64,000 nucleotides of DNA from Mesorhizobium sp. B2-3-12 (GTDB lineage: Bacteria > Pseudomonadota > Alphaproteobacteria > Rhizobiales > Rhizobiaceae). Below, piece after piece: positions 49,584 through 60,688 of this stretch. The first letter of the stretch is position 1. Every line of letters begins with the position of its first letter. The position numbers and the translations under genes are program-made. Location of the stretch: positions 1 through 64,000 of the forward strand of contig NZ_VFVR01000005.1 of NCBI RefSeq assembly GCF_006442205.1, written 5' to 3'. Under the pieces are notes generated by a model that made no database searches, was not told where the DNA came from, and worked only from the letters and a program-made list of their open reading frames with translations.

Positions 49584-50720
49584 TCAATACGGATCGACGG
49601 CGTCGCGCAGGCCGTCGCCCAGCGCGTTGAAGGCAAAGACCGTGACGAGCACGAAACAGACCGGCGACAGGATCCAGGGATAAGTGCCGATGACCGAATA
49701 GGTCGCCGTGTCCTGCAGCATCAGGCCCCAGGAAATCAACGGCGGCTTGACGGCGAAGCCGAGGAACCCGAGGAAGGATTCGAGCAGCACCACCGTCGGG
49801 ATCGCCAGCGTCACGGCGACGATCACATGGCTCATCACATTGGGGAGAATGTGCTGCAGGATGATGCGCCGGTCGGTGGCGCCGACCGCCATGGCGGCGC
49901 GCACATATTCGATGCGCGCCAGCGCCAGTGTCTTGCCGCGCACCTCGCGCGACATCTGCGCCCAGCCGAGCGCCGACATGACGATGATGACGAAGGCGAG
50001 GAACACATTGGTCGGCGCGGTGACCGGGATCAGTGTCGTCAGCGCCAGATAGAGCGGCAGTTGCGGAAAGGCGAGCACCAGTTCCACGAAGCGCTGCATC
50101 CAGACATCGAACCTGCCGCCGGAATAGCCTGAGACCATGCCGACGGTGGTGCCGATGACGGTGATGATGAAGACGACGGTCAGCGCGATCATCAGCGAGA
50201 CACGCGAGCCGTGGATGGCGCGCGACAGCACGTCGCGGCCGAATTTGTCGGTGCCGAGGAAGTGCACGGGCTGGCCGTCGGTCGAGGCGAAGAAGTGCCG
50301 GTTCGCCGGGATCAGCCCGAAGAGCCTGTAGGGCGCGCCCTCGACGAAGAAGCCGAGCAGCCTCGGATGATCGTAGTCGGGGCCGACGATGGGCTGGAAG
50401 GTGACCGGATCGAGGTCGGCCGAATCGGCCAGCGCATAGACCCTCGGCCGCGCGACGAAATTGCCATCCTTGTCGTGGAAGGACGGCAGCTGCGGCGGCG
50501 CAAAGCCGACATCGGTCGCCTTCGGGTCCATCGGCGCCAGGAATTCGGCGAACACGGCCATGACAAGGAGCAGCACGACCAGCCAAAGACCGGCCATGCC
50601 GGTCCACGAGCGCTTCAGCCGGCGCCAGACAAGCGCCATGTAGCTCTCATTGCCGCGCGCGGGCGCCACTGTGGCTCGCTCGGCCGGCAAGGGTGGTGGT
50701 GAAGGGTCGCGCGCCAGCAT
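49584..50720 (-). CDS. ABC transporter permease (DppC-like, AgpC type)
   Basis: A 378-residue membrane protein with an N-terminal helix, a periplasmic loop of over 100 residues and a core of about 5 helices. The coupling motif EYVRAAMAVGATDRRIILQHILPN matches DppC-type subunits. Its start directly abuts the DppB-like stop (TAGATG). The large loop is an extended DppC variant. Confidence 0.9.
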   Translation of the reverse strand: MLARDPSPPPLPAERATVAPARGNESYMALVWRRLKRSWTGMAGLWLVVLLLVMAVFAEFLAPMDPKATDVGFAPPQLPSFHDKDGNFVARPRVYALADSADLDPVTFQPIVGPDYDHPRLLGFFVEGAPYRLFGLIPANRHFFASTDGQPVHFLGTDKFGRDVLSRAIHGSRVSLMIALTVVFIITVIGTTVGMVSGYSGGRFDVWMQRFVELVLAFPQLPLYLALTTLIPVTAPTNVFLAFVIIVMSALGWAQMSREVRGKTLALARIEYVRAAMAVGATDRRIILQHILPNVMSHVIVAVTLAIPTVVLLESFLGFLGFAVKPPLISWGLMLQDTATYSVIGTYPWILSPVCFVLVTVFAFNALGDGLRDAVDPY

Positions 50721-51728
50721 CTAGCCCTCCCCGAACTGGCGCACGCGCGGATCGAGCAGGACCAGCAGCATGTCGGCGATGATGTTGCCGACGATCAGCG
50801 TCGCCGACAGCACCATCATGAAGGTGGCGGTGACATAGACGTCGCCGACCGCCATCGAGCCGACGATGGCAGGGCCGACGGTCGGCAGCGCGAAGATGAT
50901 GGCCGTCTCGATCTCGCCGGTCAGCATGTAGGGCAGCACCACGCCCTGGTACATGACGAGCGGATGCAGCGCGTTGGGCACGGCGTGGCGCATGACGACG
51001 GCGCTCCCGGTCAGGCCCTTGGCCCTGGCCGTCTCGACATATTGCGCGTTGAGCGTATCGAGCAGATTGCCGCGCATGACGCGCATATTGTAGGCGAGGC
51101 CGCCGAAGGTGGCGATCGCCACCACCGGCCAGACATGCTTGACCAGGTCCACGAACTTGGCCCACGACCAAGGCGCGCCGCCATATTGCGGCGAGAAGAA
51201 CGAGCCGATCTCCGACACGTTGAACCGGAAGACCAGGAGATAGACGATGATCAGCGCCATCAGGAAGCGCGGCACCGTCATGCCGAGGAAGGAGATGGCC
51301 GACAGCGTCGTATCGATCCAGGTGTATTGCCGGGTCGCCGCCCAGATGCCGAAGGTGATGCCCAGCACCGAGGCGAGCAGATGGCAGACCAGCGCCAGCA
51401 GCAGCGTGCGCGGCAGGCGCTCGCCGACCACGTCGGCCACCGGCTTGTTGTAATAGAGGCTGTAGCCGAAATCGCCGCGGGTGACGATGCCGCCGATCCA
51501 GTTGAGATACTGGACGGGCAGCGGCTTATCGAGGCCGTGTTCGACGCGATAGGCCTGGGCCTGCGCGTCGGCCTCGGCGAAGGAAGCGCCGCCCTGGTTG
51601 ATCAGCTGCGAGCGGATGTAATCGGCATAGTCGCCGGGCGGCGCCTGGATGATGGCAAAGGTGACGAGGCTCAAAATGGCGAGAACCGGAATTGCCGACG
51701 CTATGCGCATGAGCAGGAATCGCAGCAT
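50721..51728 (-). CDS. ABC transporter permease (DppB-like, AgpB type)
   Basis: A 335-residue membrane protein with about 6 helices and the coupling motif YVETARAKGLTGSAVVMRHAVPNAL. SLVTFAIIQAPPGDYADYIRSQL after the first helix is typical of DppB-type subunits. Separated from the binding-protein gene by 131 bases. Confidence 0.92.
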   Translation of the reverse strand: MLRFLLMRIASAIPVLAILSLVTFAIIQAPPGDYADYIRSQLINQGGASFAEADAQAQAYRVEHGLDKPLPVQYLNWIGGIVTRGDFGYSLYYNKPVADVVGERLPRTLLLALVCHLLASVLGITFGIWAATRQYTWIDTTLSAISFLGMTVPRFLMALIIVYLLVFRFNVSEIGSFFSPQYGGAPWSWAKFVDLVKHVWPVVAIATFGGLAYNMRVMRGNLLDTLNAQYVETARAKGLTGSAVVMRHAVPNALHPLVMYQGVVLPYMLTGEIETAIIFALPTVGPAIVGSMAVGDVYVTATFMMVLSATLIVGNIIADMLLVLLDPRVRQFGEG

Positions 51729-51859
51729 GGACGGTCCGCTTCCTCATCTCGCCGGGCGTTCCCTTGGGTGCGCTCGGTGGGTTGGTTTGCCCCGGCCGCG
51801 CCAGCGGCGCGGCCGGGTCTCTCAGTCAGGGGAGGTAAACTTGCATTGGGTCCTTGAAC

Positions 51860-53941
51860 TTACATCGGACCCTTGTCTCCAGGCTTGCCGGGAAGCTCTT
51901 GCGGGAACAATTCATATTTCGCCTGCTTGTCCGCCGCGACGAAGACCCTTTCCCGGATGATCGAATCCTCGGCCCAGTTGAACATGAAGATCGGCGTGCC
52001 CTGCGGGATGTTGGAGAAGCGCTTGTTGACGATCAAGGCGCCGGGATATTCCGTCAGGCCGACATTGTAGACGTGCTCCGTCGAGATCTTCTGGAACTGC
52101 TTCATCAAGGCAGCGCGCTGATCATTATCGTCGGAGGTGACGAACTTGTTGACGATATCGACGAGGTCCTTCTCGAAAGGCATCAGGTCGACCTGGCCGC
52201 TTTCCGGCGCCCGATGGTTCCAACTGGTCTTCGGGCCGACCGGTGCAAGCTGCTCGGTGTTCTGCACGACGGAGGTCAGTTCGGTCTCGTTGCGCCGGAT
52301 CAGCCAGTCGAAGCGGCCGGCATACTGGGTAGAGTCTCGCTGGGTGCCGTTGACCCCGTTGATGACGACCCGCAGCCCGAGTTTTTCCATCTGGGCGACA
52401 ACCCCTTCGGCGAGGCTCTTGTCGGTGGTGTAGTCGTTGTTGACCAGCATCACGATCTCGACATTCTTGCCGCCGGCGGTGCCGGCCGGGAAGTTCACGA
52501 AACCGTCGCCGTCGGTGTCCTTGAGGCCAGCCTTGGCGAGTTCAGCCTTGGCGCCCTCGAGGTCGAAGGGATAGTAAACGGTCGAGTTGCGGTCGTAGAA
52601 GCTGGTGCCGGAGGAGAAGCCGCCGGGATAGATGGCCGTGAACGGTCCCTTGACCAGCGCATCGCCCAGCGCCTTGCGATCGAGCGCCATGGTGACGCCT
52701 TTGCGGAAATCCTCGTTGCGGTTCAACTCGCGGATCGCCTGGCCGCGCTCTTCCGGATTGCCCCAGCCATTGGCCGAGAAATTCATGCGCAGATTGTAGC
52801 CGATGAGGCGCGGGCCGAAGGCAAGGCGCGCCGGAGCGTTCGCCTCCGCGGCGCGCTTCAGCGAGGCGACGAAGTTTTCCGGCTGCTCGAGATTGGAGAA
52901 GTCGCCCGAGCCAGCCACCGCCTGGACATCGCGGTCGGCCCAGGTCGACAGCTTGTATTGGACTTCGTTGAGGTAGGGCAGCTGATTGCCCTTCTCGTCG
53001 ACCTTCCAATAATAGGGATTGCGGCGCATGACGATGATGTCGTCCGGCCGGTATTCGACCGGCACCCAGGCGCCCATGACCGGCATGTTCATATATTCCG
53101 GCGGGAAGGCGTTCTTGAACTGCTCGTAGGTGTTCTTCGAATATTTCGGATGCCGCGGCTTCAAGATGTGCGCGGGACCGGGGCAGAAGGTGCCGTAGGC
53201 CATCGCGTAGAGGTACTGTTTCGGGAAGGCGTCCTTGAAGGTCCACTCGACGGTGTAGTCGTCGATCTTCTTCAGCGTCGTGCCGACGCCGAAGGTTTCC
53301 GGCGTTGCGCCGTTGAGCGGCGAGACGTTGGGATCGACGACCTCATCGTCCCAGTAGAACATGACGTCGTCGGCATTGAAGGCCACGCCGTCCGACCATT
53401 TGGCGCCTTCGATCAGGTGCATGGTCAGCTTGTGGCCGTCCGCCGACCAGTCCCAGCTCTTGGCAAGGTTCGGCAACGGCTCGGTGTCCTTGGCCTCGAC
53501 CTGGAACAGCGGCGCGGTACGCGTCAGGCATTCGGAAAGGGCGATATCGATGCCGCCCCACCCCTGCGTCTGGCCCGCACCGTAGTTCCAGCCTTCCGGC
53601 CGGCCACCGATGACATGGCGCATCGTATCGCCATAGACGCCGACGCCGTCCGGCATGTTGGCGGTCTTGAAGACCAGCGGCTCCTTCGGCAGCCGGTCCT
53701 TCACCGGCGGTAGCTTGCCGGGCTTGACGTATTTTTCCGTCACCCAATCCGGCTCGTGATACTCGGGCAGCGCCTTGAACTCCACGATGGAGTCGCGCGC
53801 CACGTATTTGATCTTACCTTCGGCCGGAAACGTCGCCGGCACCGGCGGGACGGTCGGCTCTGAAGCGAGAGCGTTGAGCGCCGGAACGGAGACGCTCAGC
53901 GCCAGTCCAGCGGCAATGCCAATGCTGCGTAGGTTCATCAT
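51860..53941 (-). CDS. ABC transporter binding protein, family 5, AgpA-like (alpha-galactoside)
   Basis: A 693-residue periplasmic protein. A signal peptide ([22 protein letters not shown]) precedes a family 5 solute-binding fold of unusual length, about 150 residues longer than DppA. That length and its genomic setting between GH4 genes match AgpA of Sinorhizobium, which binds melibiose and raffinose. GGGAGGACACC lies before the ATG at 53941; an upstream ATG at 54001 is not favoured. First gene after the GH4 enzyme in the putative galactoside operon. Confidence 0.85.
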   Translation of the reverse strand: MMNLRSIGIAAGLALSVSVPALNALASEPTVPPVPATFPAEGKIKYVARDSIVEFKALPEYHEPDWVTEKYVKPGKLPPVKDRLPKEPLVFKTANMPDGVGVYGDTMRHVIGGRPEGWNYGAGQTQGWGGIDIALSECLTRTAPLFQVEAKDTEPLPNLAKSWDWSADGHKLTMHLIEGAKWSDGVAFNADDVMFYWDDEVVDPNVSPLNGATPETFGVGTTLKKIDDYTVEWTFKDAFPKQYLYAMAYGTFCPGPAHILKPRHPKYSKNTYEQFKNAFPPEYMNMPVMGAWVPVEYRPDDIIVMRRNPYYWKVDEKGNQLPYLNEVQYKLSTWADRDVQAVAGSGDFSNLEQPENFVASLKRAAEANAPARLAFGPRLIGYNLRMNFSANGWGNPEERGQAIRELNRNEDFRKGVTMALDRKALGDALVKGPFTAIYPGGFSSGTSFYDRNSTVYYPFDLEGAKAELAKAGLKDTDGDGFVNFPAGTAGGKNVEIVMLVNNDYTTDKSLAEGVVAQMEKLGLRVVINGVNGTQRDSTQYAGRFDWLIRRNETELTSVVQNTEQLAPVGPKTSWNHRAPESGQVDLMPFEKDLVDIVNKFVTSDDNDQRAALMKQFQKISTEHVYNVGLTEYPGALIVNKRFSNIPQGTPIFMFNWAEDSIIRERVFVAADKQAKYELFPQELPGKPGDKGPM

Positions 53942-54088
53942 GGTGTCCTCCCTCGTGTTCAGACGTCTGCTGCTGTTCGTCTTGCCCATGCCTCGGCGCA
54001 ATTCCGGAGGGCTTTACATTTCTCTGGAATTGCACGGGACGGCTGACCGCGGTGGACCCGCCTCCCTGGATCCGCCGCCGCCCCGGTT

Positions 54089-55555
54089 TCAGACGGCCTG
54101 TTTCAGCGCGGCCTTTTCGGCGCGCAATTCCTCGATCGAGCGCACGCTTCGCCGCGCCGCACCCGCCCATTCGCGCGTCTTGACCGCGGATTTCGACAGC
54201 CGCTCCTTGGCCGCCGGAACCGCATGGGCGTATTGCGGCAGCCATTGCGCCTGGGCCACGACCATTTCGTCGACCATCTGCCAGACCTCCTCGGGCGTCG
54301 ACACGGCGCCGACCAGGGGGTCGTGCAGCACGGCAAGCTTCAGAAGATCGATGTCGCCTGTTATGGCGGCATGGACCGACATGCGCTGGACGTTGATCGA
54401 GGCCATGCAGGTGGCGGCACAGGCTTCCGGCAGGGTGATGCCGGCGGCCATGTTGATGCCGAAGCGGTCGACGAAGCCGGGCGATTCGATGATGGCGTCG
54501 CGCGGCAGATTGGTGATCACGCCATCGTTCTTCACATTGAAGTGGCCACGATAGACGCGGTTGGTCTCCAGCGCCTCCAATATGTGGCTGGCATGCTCGT
54601 TGGAGCGTTTTTGCGGATCGATCGGCGTCGAAGCCGCTTCGAGGAATTGCGGATATTCCGTCTCGAACCAGTTGCGGGTTTCGGTGGAATAGCGGAGGTA
54701 GCCGCCGGTCTCGCCATGGATCCAGTCGGACATGTCGATCCAGCGCGTGATCTCGTCGGGCCGCTTGCGGTACCAGGGCAGATATTCGGAGAGATGGCCG
54801 TTGCTTTCGGTCGAATAGACGCCGAAACGCTTGAGCACATCGATGCGCAACTTTTCCTGCCGGGAATAGACCGGATGCGCCTCGAAGGCGGCAATCAGCT
54901 CATCCTTGTCGATCTTGCGGCCGTTGAGCCGCAAATCGATGAACCAGGTCTGGTGGTTGATGCCGGAACAGACATAGTCGAGTTCCCGCGGCGATTTCGC
55001 GCCCAGCACAGCGGCGATCTGCTCGGCGCCGTGCTGGACGCCATGGCAGAGGCCGACCGTGTCGACCTTGCCGTATTCGATCGCCGCCCAGGTGTTCATT
55101 GCCATCGGGTTGGCATAGTTGAGGAATTTGGCGTTGGTATCGGCGACCTCGCGAATATCCTTGCAGAAGTCGAGGATCACCGGAATGTTGCGCTGGCCAT
55201 AGAGGATGCCGCCGGCGCAGATCGTGTCGCCGACGCACTGATCGATGCCGTATTTCAGGGGAATGCGGATGTCATCGGCATAGGCTTCGAGGCCGCCGAC
55301 CCGCACGCAGCTGATGATATAGCGCGCGCCTTCGAGCGCCTTGCGGCGGTCGGTCGTCGCGGTCACCCTGGTCGGCAATCCGTTCGCCTCGACGATCCTG
55401 TCGAGGATCGCCTTGATCATTCCCAGATTGTGCTCGCTGACGTCGGTCAGCGCGAATTCAATGTCCTTGAATTCGGGCACGCAGAGAATGTCGGTGAACA
55501 GCTTCTTGGTGAAACCGACGCTGCCGGCGCCGATAATAGCGATTTTGAAACTCAT
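54089..55555 (-). CDS. GH4 family glycosidase (CHG motif)
   Basis: A 488-residue NAD-dependent glycosidase of the alpha-glucosidase/galactosidase group. IAIIGAGSVGFTKKLF starts the Rossmann fold; LNYANPMAMNTWAA and GLCHGVQHGAEQIA carry the metal-site Cys and His; GINHQTWFIDL follows. The residue after CH is Gly here, not Ser as in the other GH4 gene of this cluster, so the two may cleave different sugars. CHG is reported for alpha-glucuronidases. Start at 55555; GAGGTG lies 8 bases upstream. Confidence 0.88.
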   Translation of the reverse strand: MSFKIAIIGAGSVGFTKKLFTDILCVPEFKDIEFALTDVSEHNLGMIKAILDRIVEANGLPTRVTATTDRRKALEGARYIISCVRVGGLEAYADDIRIPLKYGIDQCVGDTICAGGILYGQRNIPVILDFCKDIREVADTNAKFLNYANPMAMNTWAAIEYGKVDTVGLCHGVQHGAEQIAAVLGAKSPRELDYVCSGINHQTWFIDLRLNGRKIDKDELIAAFEAHPVYSRQEKLRIDVLKRFGVYSTESNGHLSEYLPWYRKRPDEITRWIDMSDWIHGETGGYLRYSTETRNWFETEYPQFLEAASTPIDPQKRSNEHASHILEALETNRVYRGHFNVKNDGVITNLPRDAIIESPGFVDRFGINMAAGITLPEACAATCMASINVQRMSVHAAITGDIDLLKLAVLHDPLVGAVSTPEEVWQMVDEMVVAQAQWLPQYAHAVPAAKERLSKSAVKTREWAGAARRSVRSIEELRAEKAALKQAV

Positions 55556-55768
55556 CACCTTCACCTCGATCCAATCGAATGCTAGGCAAGGAGCAGCAAG
55601 GGAGGAAAACGGCCACACGCCTTGGCGTGCAAGCCATTCAAGCCGGAATCCGGCTTTCCTTCCTCCCGCCCGCTCCTCGATCGCGGGTTATTCGCGTTCT
55701 TCGAGGCGGGATTATGCGCTTATTCGCGGGCGCGGCCAGAGAAGGATTATGCTTTCAGGGGTAATTTT
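55556..55768. promoter_or_regulatory. Divergent control region of the galactoside operon and its AraC regulator
   Basis: Two pairs of direct repeats stand out: TTATTCGCG at 55688-55696 and 55720-55728 (32 bases apart, about three helical turns), and GGATTATGC at 55709-55717 and 55744-55752 (35 bases apart). Direct repeats on one face of the helix are typical AraC-family sites. They lie just upstream of the AraC-gene start. Confidence 0.55.
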
Positions 55769-56677
55769 GTGCTGCGTGATTTGATCGCCAACGGACAGTC
55801 GATGCGGACGATCTCGCTGCCGCGCGGTCGCCAGCGCCTGCATGCCATGCCGACGAGCACGGGCTATGAACTGCGCGAGGACGTGACCTATGACTGGGAC
55901 GGGCGAAAGCGCGGCCAGACACCGTTCACCGTGCTCCAGCACACGATCAGCGGCACCGGCCGGCTGCGCTACGAGAATCGCGATTACCGCCTGCAGAAGA
56001 ACGACACGCTGCTGGTGCTGGTGCCGCACAACCACCGCTACTGGCTGGCCAGGGACGAGCGCTGGGAATATTTCTGGATTTCGATGAACGGCGAGGAGGC
56101 GTTGCGCGTCCACAAGTCGATCCTCGACGTGTCGGGACCGGTCTTTCGGCTGCAGCCGGCGACGATCGATCATCTCGCCGATTGCAGCCTTCGCCTCATC
56201 AAGGGAGCCGTTTCGCCGGGAGCCGCGTCGGCGATCGCCTATGAGGCGGCGATGGCGCTCTATGACGATGTGTTCGGCTCGCACGCCTTTGCCGAAAAAC
56301 AGAGCGCCATGCAGCCGGTCATCGATCACATCAACGCCAATCTCGACAAAGCCCTGCCGGTGGCGGACCTCGTCCAGATCAGCGGGCTGAGCCGGGCTCA
56401 TTTCTCGCGCTGCTTCGCCGAGAGCGAAGGCTTGCCGCCCGCCGAGTTCGTGCTGCAGCAAAGGCTGCAACGGGCGGCGAAGCTTTTGACGAAAGCGGAC
56501 TTCCTGCCGGTGAAGGAAGTGGCCATCCTGTGCGGCTTCGAGGATGCGAATTATTTTTCCAAGGTCTTCCGCCGGCTCTATGGCACGACGCCCAGCCAGT
56601 TCCGCACCACCGGCATGTATGCCAGCTTGCGAACGCCGGCCAGGCGCGGCGCCAAGGTGTCGGACGACGAGACCTGA
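55769..56677 (+). CDS. AraC family regulator of the galactoside operon (AgpT-like)
   Basis: A 302-residue regulator. The N-terminal cupin-like sensor domain (about 20-170, TVLQHTISGTGRLRYENRDYRL, LLVLVPHNHRYWL) is followed by an AraC double helix-turn-helix (VADLVQISGLSRAHFSRCFAESEG and VKEVAILCGFEDANYFSKVFRRLYG). GTG 55769 is preferred, with AGGGG upstream; the open frame reaches 55622. It is divergent from the GH4/agp-type genes, as AgpT is in Sinorhizobium, so it probably activates them with galactoside inducer. Confidence 0.88.
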   Translation: MLRDLIANGQSMRTISLPRGRQRLHAMPTSTGYELREDVTYDWDGRKRGQTPFTVLQHTISGTGRLRYENRDYRLQKNDTLLVLVPHNHRYWLARDERWEYFWISMNGEEALRVHKSILDVSGPVFRLQPATIDHLADCSLRLIKGAVSPGAASAIAYEAAMALYDDVFGSHAFAEKQSAMQPVIDHINANLDKALPVADLVQISGLSRAHFSRCFAESEGLPPAEFVLQQRLQRAAKLLTKADFLPVKEVAILCGFEDANYFSKVFRRLYGTTPSQFRTTGMYASLRTPARRGAKVSDDET

Positions 56678-56699
56678 CGCCGCTTCGAGCCTTGTTCCA

Positions 56700-58727
56700 T
56701 CAGGCCGCGTGCAGACTGCCGCCGTCCAGCCAATCGAGTTCGGTTGGCGAAAGCGCGATGTCGAGCGCCCGCAGGCTGTCATCCAGTTCGCCCAGTGTCC
56801 GCGGCCCGATCAACGGCACCGATGGGAAGGGCTGGTTGAGCACATAGGCCAGCGCGATATGGATCGGGCTCTTGCGCAGCCTGGCGGCGAGTTCGATCGC
56901 CCGGTCACGGCGACCGAAATTGCGCTCGGAGTACCAGACCCGCACCAGTTCCTCACTGTCCAGCCTGTCGCGGCCGGCGCGGTCGGTGAAGAAGCCGCGC
57001 CCCTGGCTAGACCAGGCGAAATTCGGCATCTGCCTCGATGTCAGCCAGGCTTTCCAGTCGTCGGTGGAGGAGGTGATGCAGCCGGCCCAGATCGGCTCCA
57101 GCATTTCGGCCAGCGAGAAATTGTTGGAAAGCGCGCCGGGCTTCTGCTTGCCGGTGCGCTCGGCATAGGCAATCGCCTCGTCCATGCGCTGCATCGTCCA
57201 GTTCGAGCCGCCGAACGGTCCGCGGATGCGGCCGGCCTTCACCTCACGATCCATGGCGTCGACGAACTCTCCGACCGGCACGTCCGGATTGTCGCGATGC
57301 ATGAAATAGATATCGACATGGTCGGTCTGCAGGCGGTCGAGCGACTGGGCTAGCTGCTTGGCGATAACGTCGGGATAGCAGAGCGGCGAATGCGCGCCCT
57401 TGGCGATAACAACCGACTGCTCGCGCACGCCACGGCTCCTCAGCCACTGGCCGAGGAGCATCTCGGTGTAGCCGCCGCCATAGACATAGCCGGTGTCGAA
57501 CAGGTTGCCGCCGGCCTCGAAAAAGGCGTCGAGCAGGATCGACCCGGAGGAAAAGGTGCGGAAATCCTCGAAGCCCAGCGCCACCACCGATGCCGGCTTC
57601 GCCAGGCCGGGAATGGCGCGCTTGCCGATCGCGGTGCCTCCAGAGCGCAACGGCCGGCCTGAGATGGTGCTGGTGCGCTCGGAAGCCTTCTCGATCTCGT
57701 ACTCCAGCCCCACGGCGGCGCGCCATCTGTCGAGCACGCGCAAGGTGCCGAGGCTGTCGGCCCAGCCCATGCCCGGCCAGGCGAATTCCTGGCGCCCGGC
57801 GCGGATCGCATCGCCGGCGGCATCGACCTCGAAGGAATAGACATGGCGCTTTTCGTTGACGCTGATGGTCTTTTGTGTGCCGTCGGCGCCGATCACATCG
57901 ATCCGGCCGAGGCCGACATTGCGGTCGCCGCCGGCGAACCAGAAGTCCGGCACCGCGATACGCCCCTTTGTGCCGAAGATACGCAGGACATTGTCCTGGT
58001 TGAGCGAGATGCTGCAGGAGACCTCGGCGACGATGCCACCCGGAAAATGCAAGACAGCGGACGCCCATTCGTCGACGCCGGATTGGCCAAGATGAGCAAG
58101 GCCGGCCACCTTGTCCGGTTCGGCGAACGGCTCGCCGACGGCGGCACCCGCGATCAGCCGCACCATCGAGACGGGATAGCCGCCGACATCGAGGATGCCG
58201 CCGCCGGCGAGGTCATTGGCGTAGAGCCGGTGCTCCGGCATGAAATCGGGCATGGCGAAGCCGAAGCTCGACTTGATCATCCTGACCTCGCCGATGACGC
58301 CGGACTTGATCAGGTCCACCAGCTTCAACGTCTGCGGGTGCAGCCGGTACATGAAGGCTTCGCCAAGAAAGGTGCCGGCCTTGCGCGCGGCATGCATCAT
58401 GGCGTCGGCCTCGAAGGCGGTCAGCGCCAGCGGCTTTTCGCACAGCACATGCTTCCCGGCTTCCGCCGCCCTGATCGCCCATTGCGCGTGGCCGGGATGA
58501 GGGATGGAAATGTAGACCGCGTCGATCTCCGGATCGGCAAGCAGCGCGTCGTAGCCGTCGATGATACGGGCGCCGGGAAATTTTTCCGAAAGGCCCGGCT
58601 TGCCTGGATTGCGCGCGCCGATGGCGACCAATTTGCCGGTGCGCGAACCGGCGACGCCGCCGGCAAAGGCCTTGGCGATGTCCCCTGGCCCGAGGATGCC
58701 CCAGCGAATGGGCGTTGATACAGTCAT
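56700..58727 (-). CDS. Fusion of Gfo/Idh/MocA dehydrogenase and aldo/keto reductase
   Basis: A 675-residue protein with two complete oxidoreductases. Residues about 1-340 are Gfo/Idh/MocA: WGILGPGDIAKAFAGG, HVLCEKPLALT (conserved EKP), and a GGGILDVGGYPV motif with the active-site Asp. About 360-675 is an aldo/keto reductase: NLFDTGYVYGGGYTEMLLG with Asp and Tyr, VVIAKGAHS with the catalytic Lys, YFMHRDNP with His and the ALSNNFSL strand. The sugar transporter encoded upstream is in the same operon. The pair could oxidise and reduce the same sugar to recycle cofactor. No stop or frameshift interrupts the join. Confidence 0.9.
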   Translation of the reverse strand: MTVSTPIRWGILGPGDIAKAFAGGVAGSRTGKLVAIGARNPGKPGLSEKFPGARIIDGYDALLADPEIDAVYISIPHPGHAQWAIRAAEAGKHVLCEKPLALTAFEADAMMHAARKAGTFLGEAFMYRLHPQTLKLVDLIKSGVIGEVRMIKSSFGFAMPDFMPEHRLYANDLAGGGILDVGGYPVSMVRLIAGAAVGEPFAEPDKVAGLAHLGQSGVDEWASAVLHFPGGIVAEVSCSISLNQDNVLRIFGTKGRIAVPDFWFAGGDRNVGLGRIDVIGADGTQKTISVNEKRHVYSFEVDAAGDAIRAGRQEFAWPGMGWADSLGTLRVLDRWRAAVGLEYEIEKASERTSTISGRPLRSGGTAIGKRAIPGLAKPASVVALGFEDFRTFSSGSILLDAFFEAGGNLFDTGYVYGGGYTEMLLGQWLRSRGVREQSVVIAKGAHSPLCYPDVIAKQLAQSLDRLQTDHVDIYFMHRDNPDVPVGEFVDAMDREVKAGRIRGPFGGSNWTMQRMDEAIAYAERTGKQKPGALSNNFSLAEMLEPIWAGCITSSTDDWKAWLTSRQMPNFAWSSQGRGFFTDRAGRDRLDSEELVRVWYSERNFGRRDRAIELAARLRKSPIHIALAYVLNQPFPSVPLIGPRTLGELDDSLRALDIALSPTELDWLDGGSLHAA

Positions 58728-58763
58728 GTCATTCTCCTTGCGGGCTTGGAAAGGGGCGGCCGG

Positions 58764-59843
<1,080 letters not shown>

Positions 59844-59851
59844 GCTGCCTC

Positions 59852-60688
59852 TTACTTGACCGCGCCGGCGGCGATGCCGGCGATGAAATGACGCTGCAGG
59901 AGCACGAAAACGATGAGCATCGGCACGGTCAGCATCACCGCGCCCGCCATGATGCCGCCCCACGACACCTTGGTGAGGCCGATCAGCGTGCCGAGCGCCA
60001 CGGGTGCTGTCATCGAACCCGGCTGGCTGTTGATCAAAAGCGGCCACAGATAGTTGTTCCAGGAGGCGAGGAACAGGATGATGCAGAGCGCGGCCAGCAT
60101 CGGCCGCGCCAAAGGCAGGGCGATGAAGACGTAGATGCGCCACTCCTTGACGCCCTCGACGCGGGCGGCGTCGAACAGGTCGTCGGGCATCATCGAAAAA
60201 CTCTGGCGCATGAACAGCACGCCAAGCGAATTGAACAGCGGCGGCACGATCAGCGCCACCCAGGTGTTGGCGAGCTTGAAGTCGCGCGCCACCATGATGA
60301 ATTGCGGGATCAGCACCACCGCATAGGGCAGCGTGATGGTGCCGAGGATGATGGCGACGACCACGCCTTTGCCGACGAACTGGTAGCGCGCCAGCGCCCA
60401 GCCCGCCATCGAGGTCAGCATCACCGACAGGAAGGTGTAGGTCACCGCCACGCAGACCGAGATGACGATGGCGCCGACGAAGTCGGTGTCGCGCTGCAGA
60501 TTGTTGAAATTGTCGATGAAATTGCCGTGCGGCAACAGCTCGATGCCGGGGCTGAAGATGCCGTTGTCGGGCATGGTGGAGAACACCACCATCATCCACA
60601 GCGGAAACAGCCAGATCAGCGCCAGCGGCGTCAGAAAAAGATGCAACGCGATGCTTCGTTTCAGTCTTGCCGATGCGAGCGAGCTCAT
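59852..60688 (-). CDS. Sugar ABC transporter permease (MalG type)
   Basis: A 278-residue membrane protein with six helices and the coupling motif [24 protein letters not shown]. Start MSSLASARL at 60688 with GAGGGAACC before it, overlapping the MalF-type stop by 4 bases; a longer frame to 60709 is unlikely. Confidence 0.93.
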   Translation of the reverse strand: MSSLASARLKRSIALHLFLTPLALIWLFPLWMMVVFSTMPDNGIFSPGIELLPHGNFIDNFNNLQRDTDFVGAIVISVCVAVTYTFLSVMLTSMAGWALARYQFVGKGVVVAIILGTITLPYAVVLIPQFIMVARDFKLANTWVALIVPPLFNSLGVLFMRQSFSMMPDDLFDAARVEGVKEWRIYVFIALPLARPMLAALCIILFLASWNNYLWPLLINSQPGSMTAPVALGTLIGLTKVSWGGIMAGAVMLTVPMLIVFVLLQRHFIAGIAAGAVK

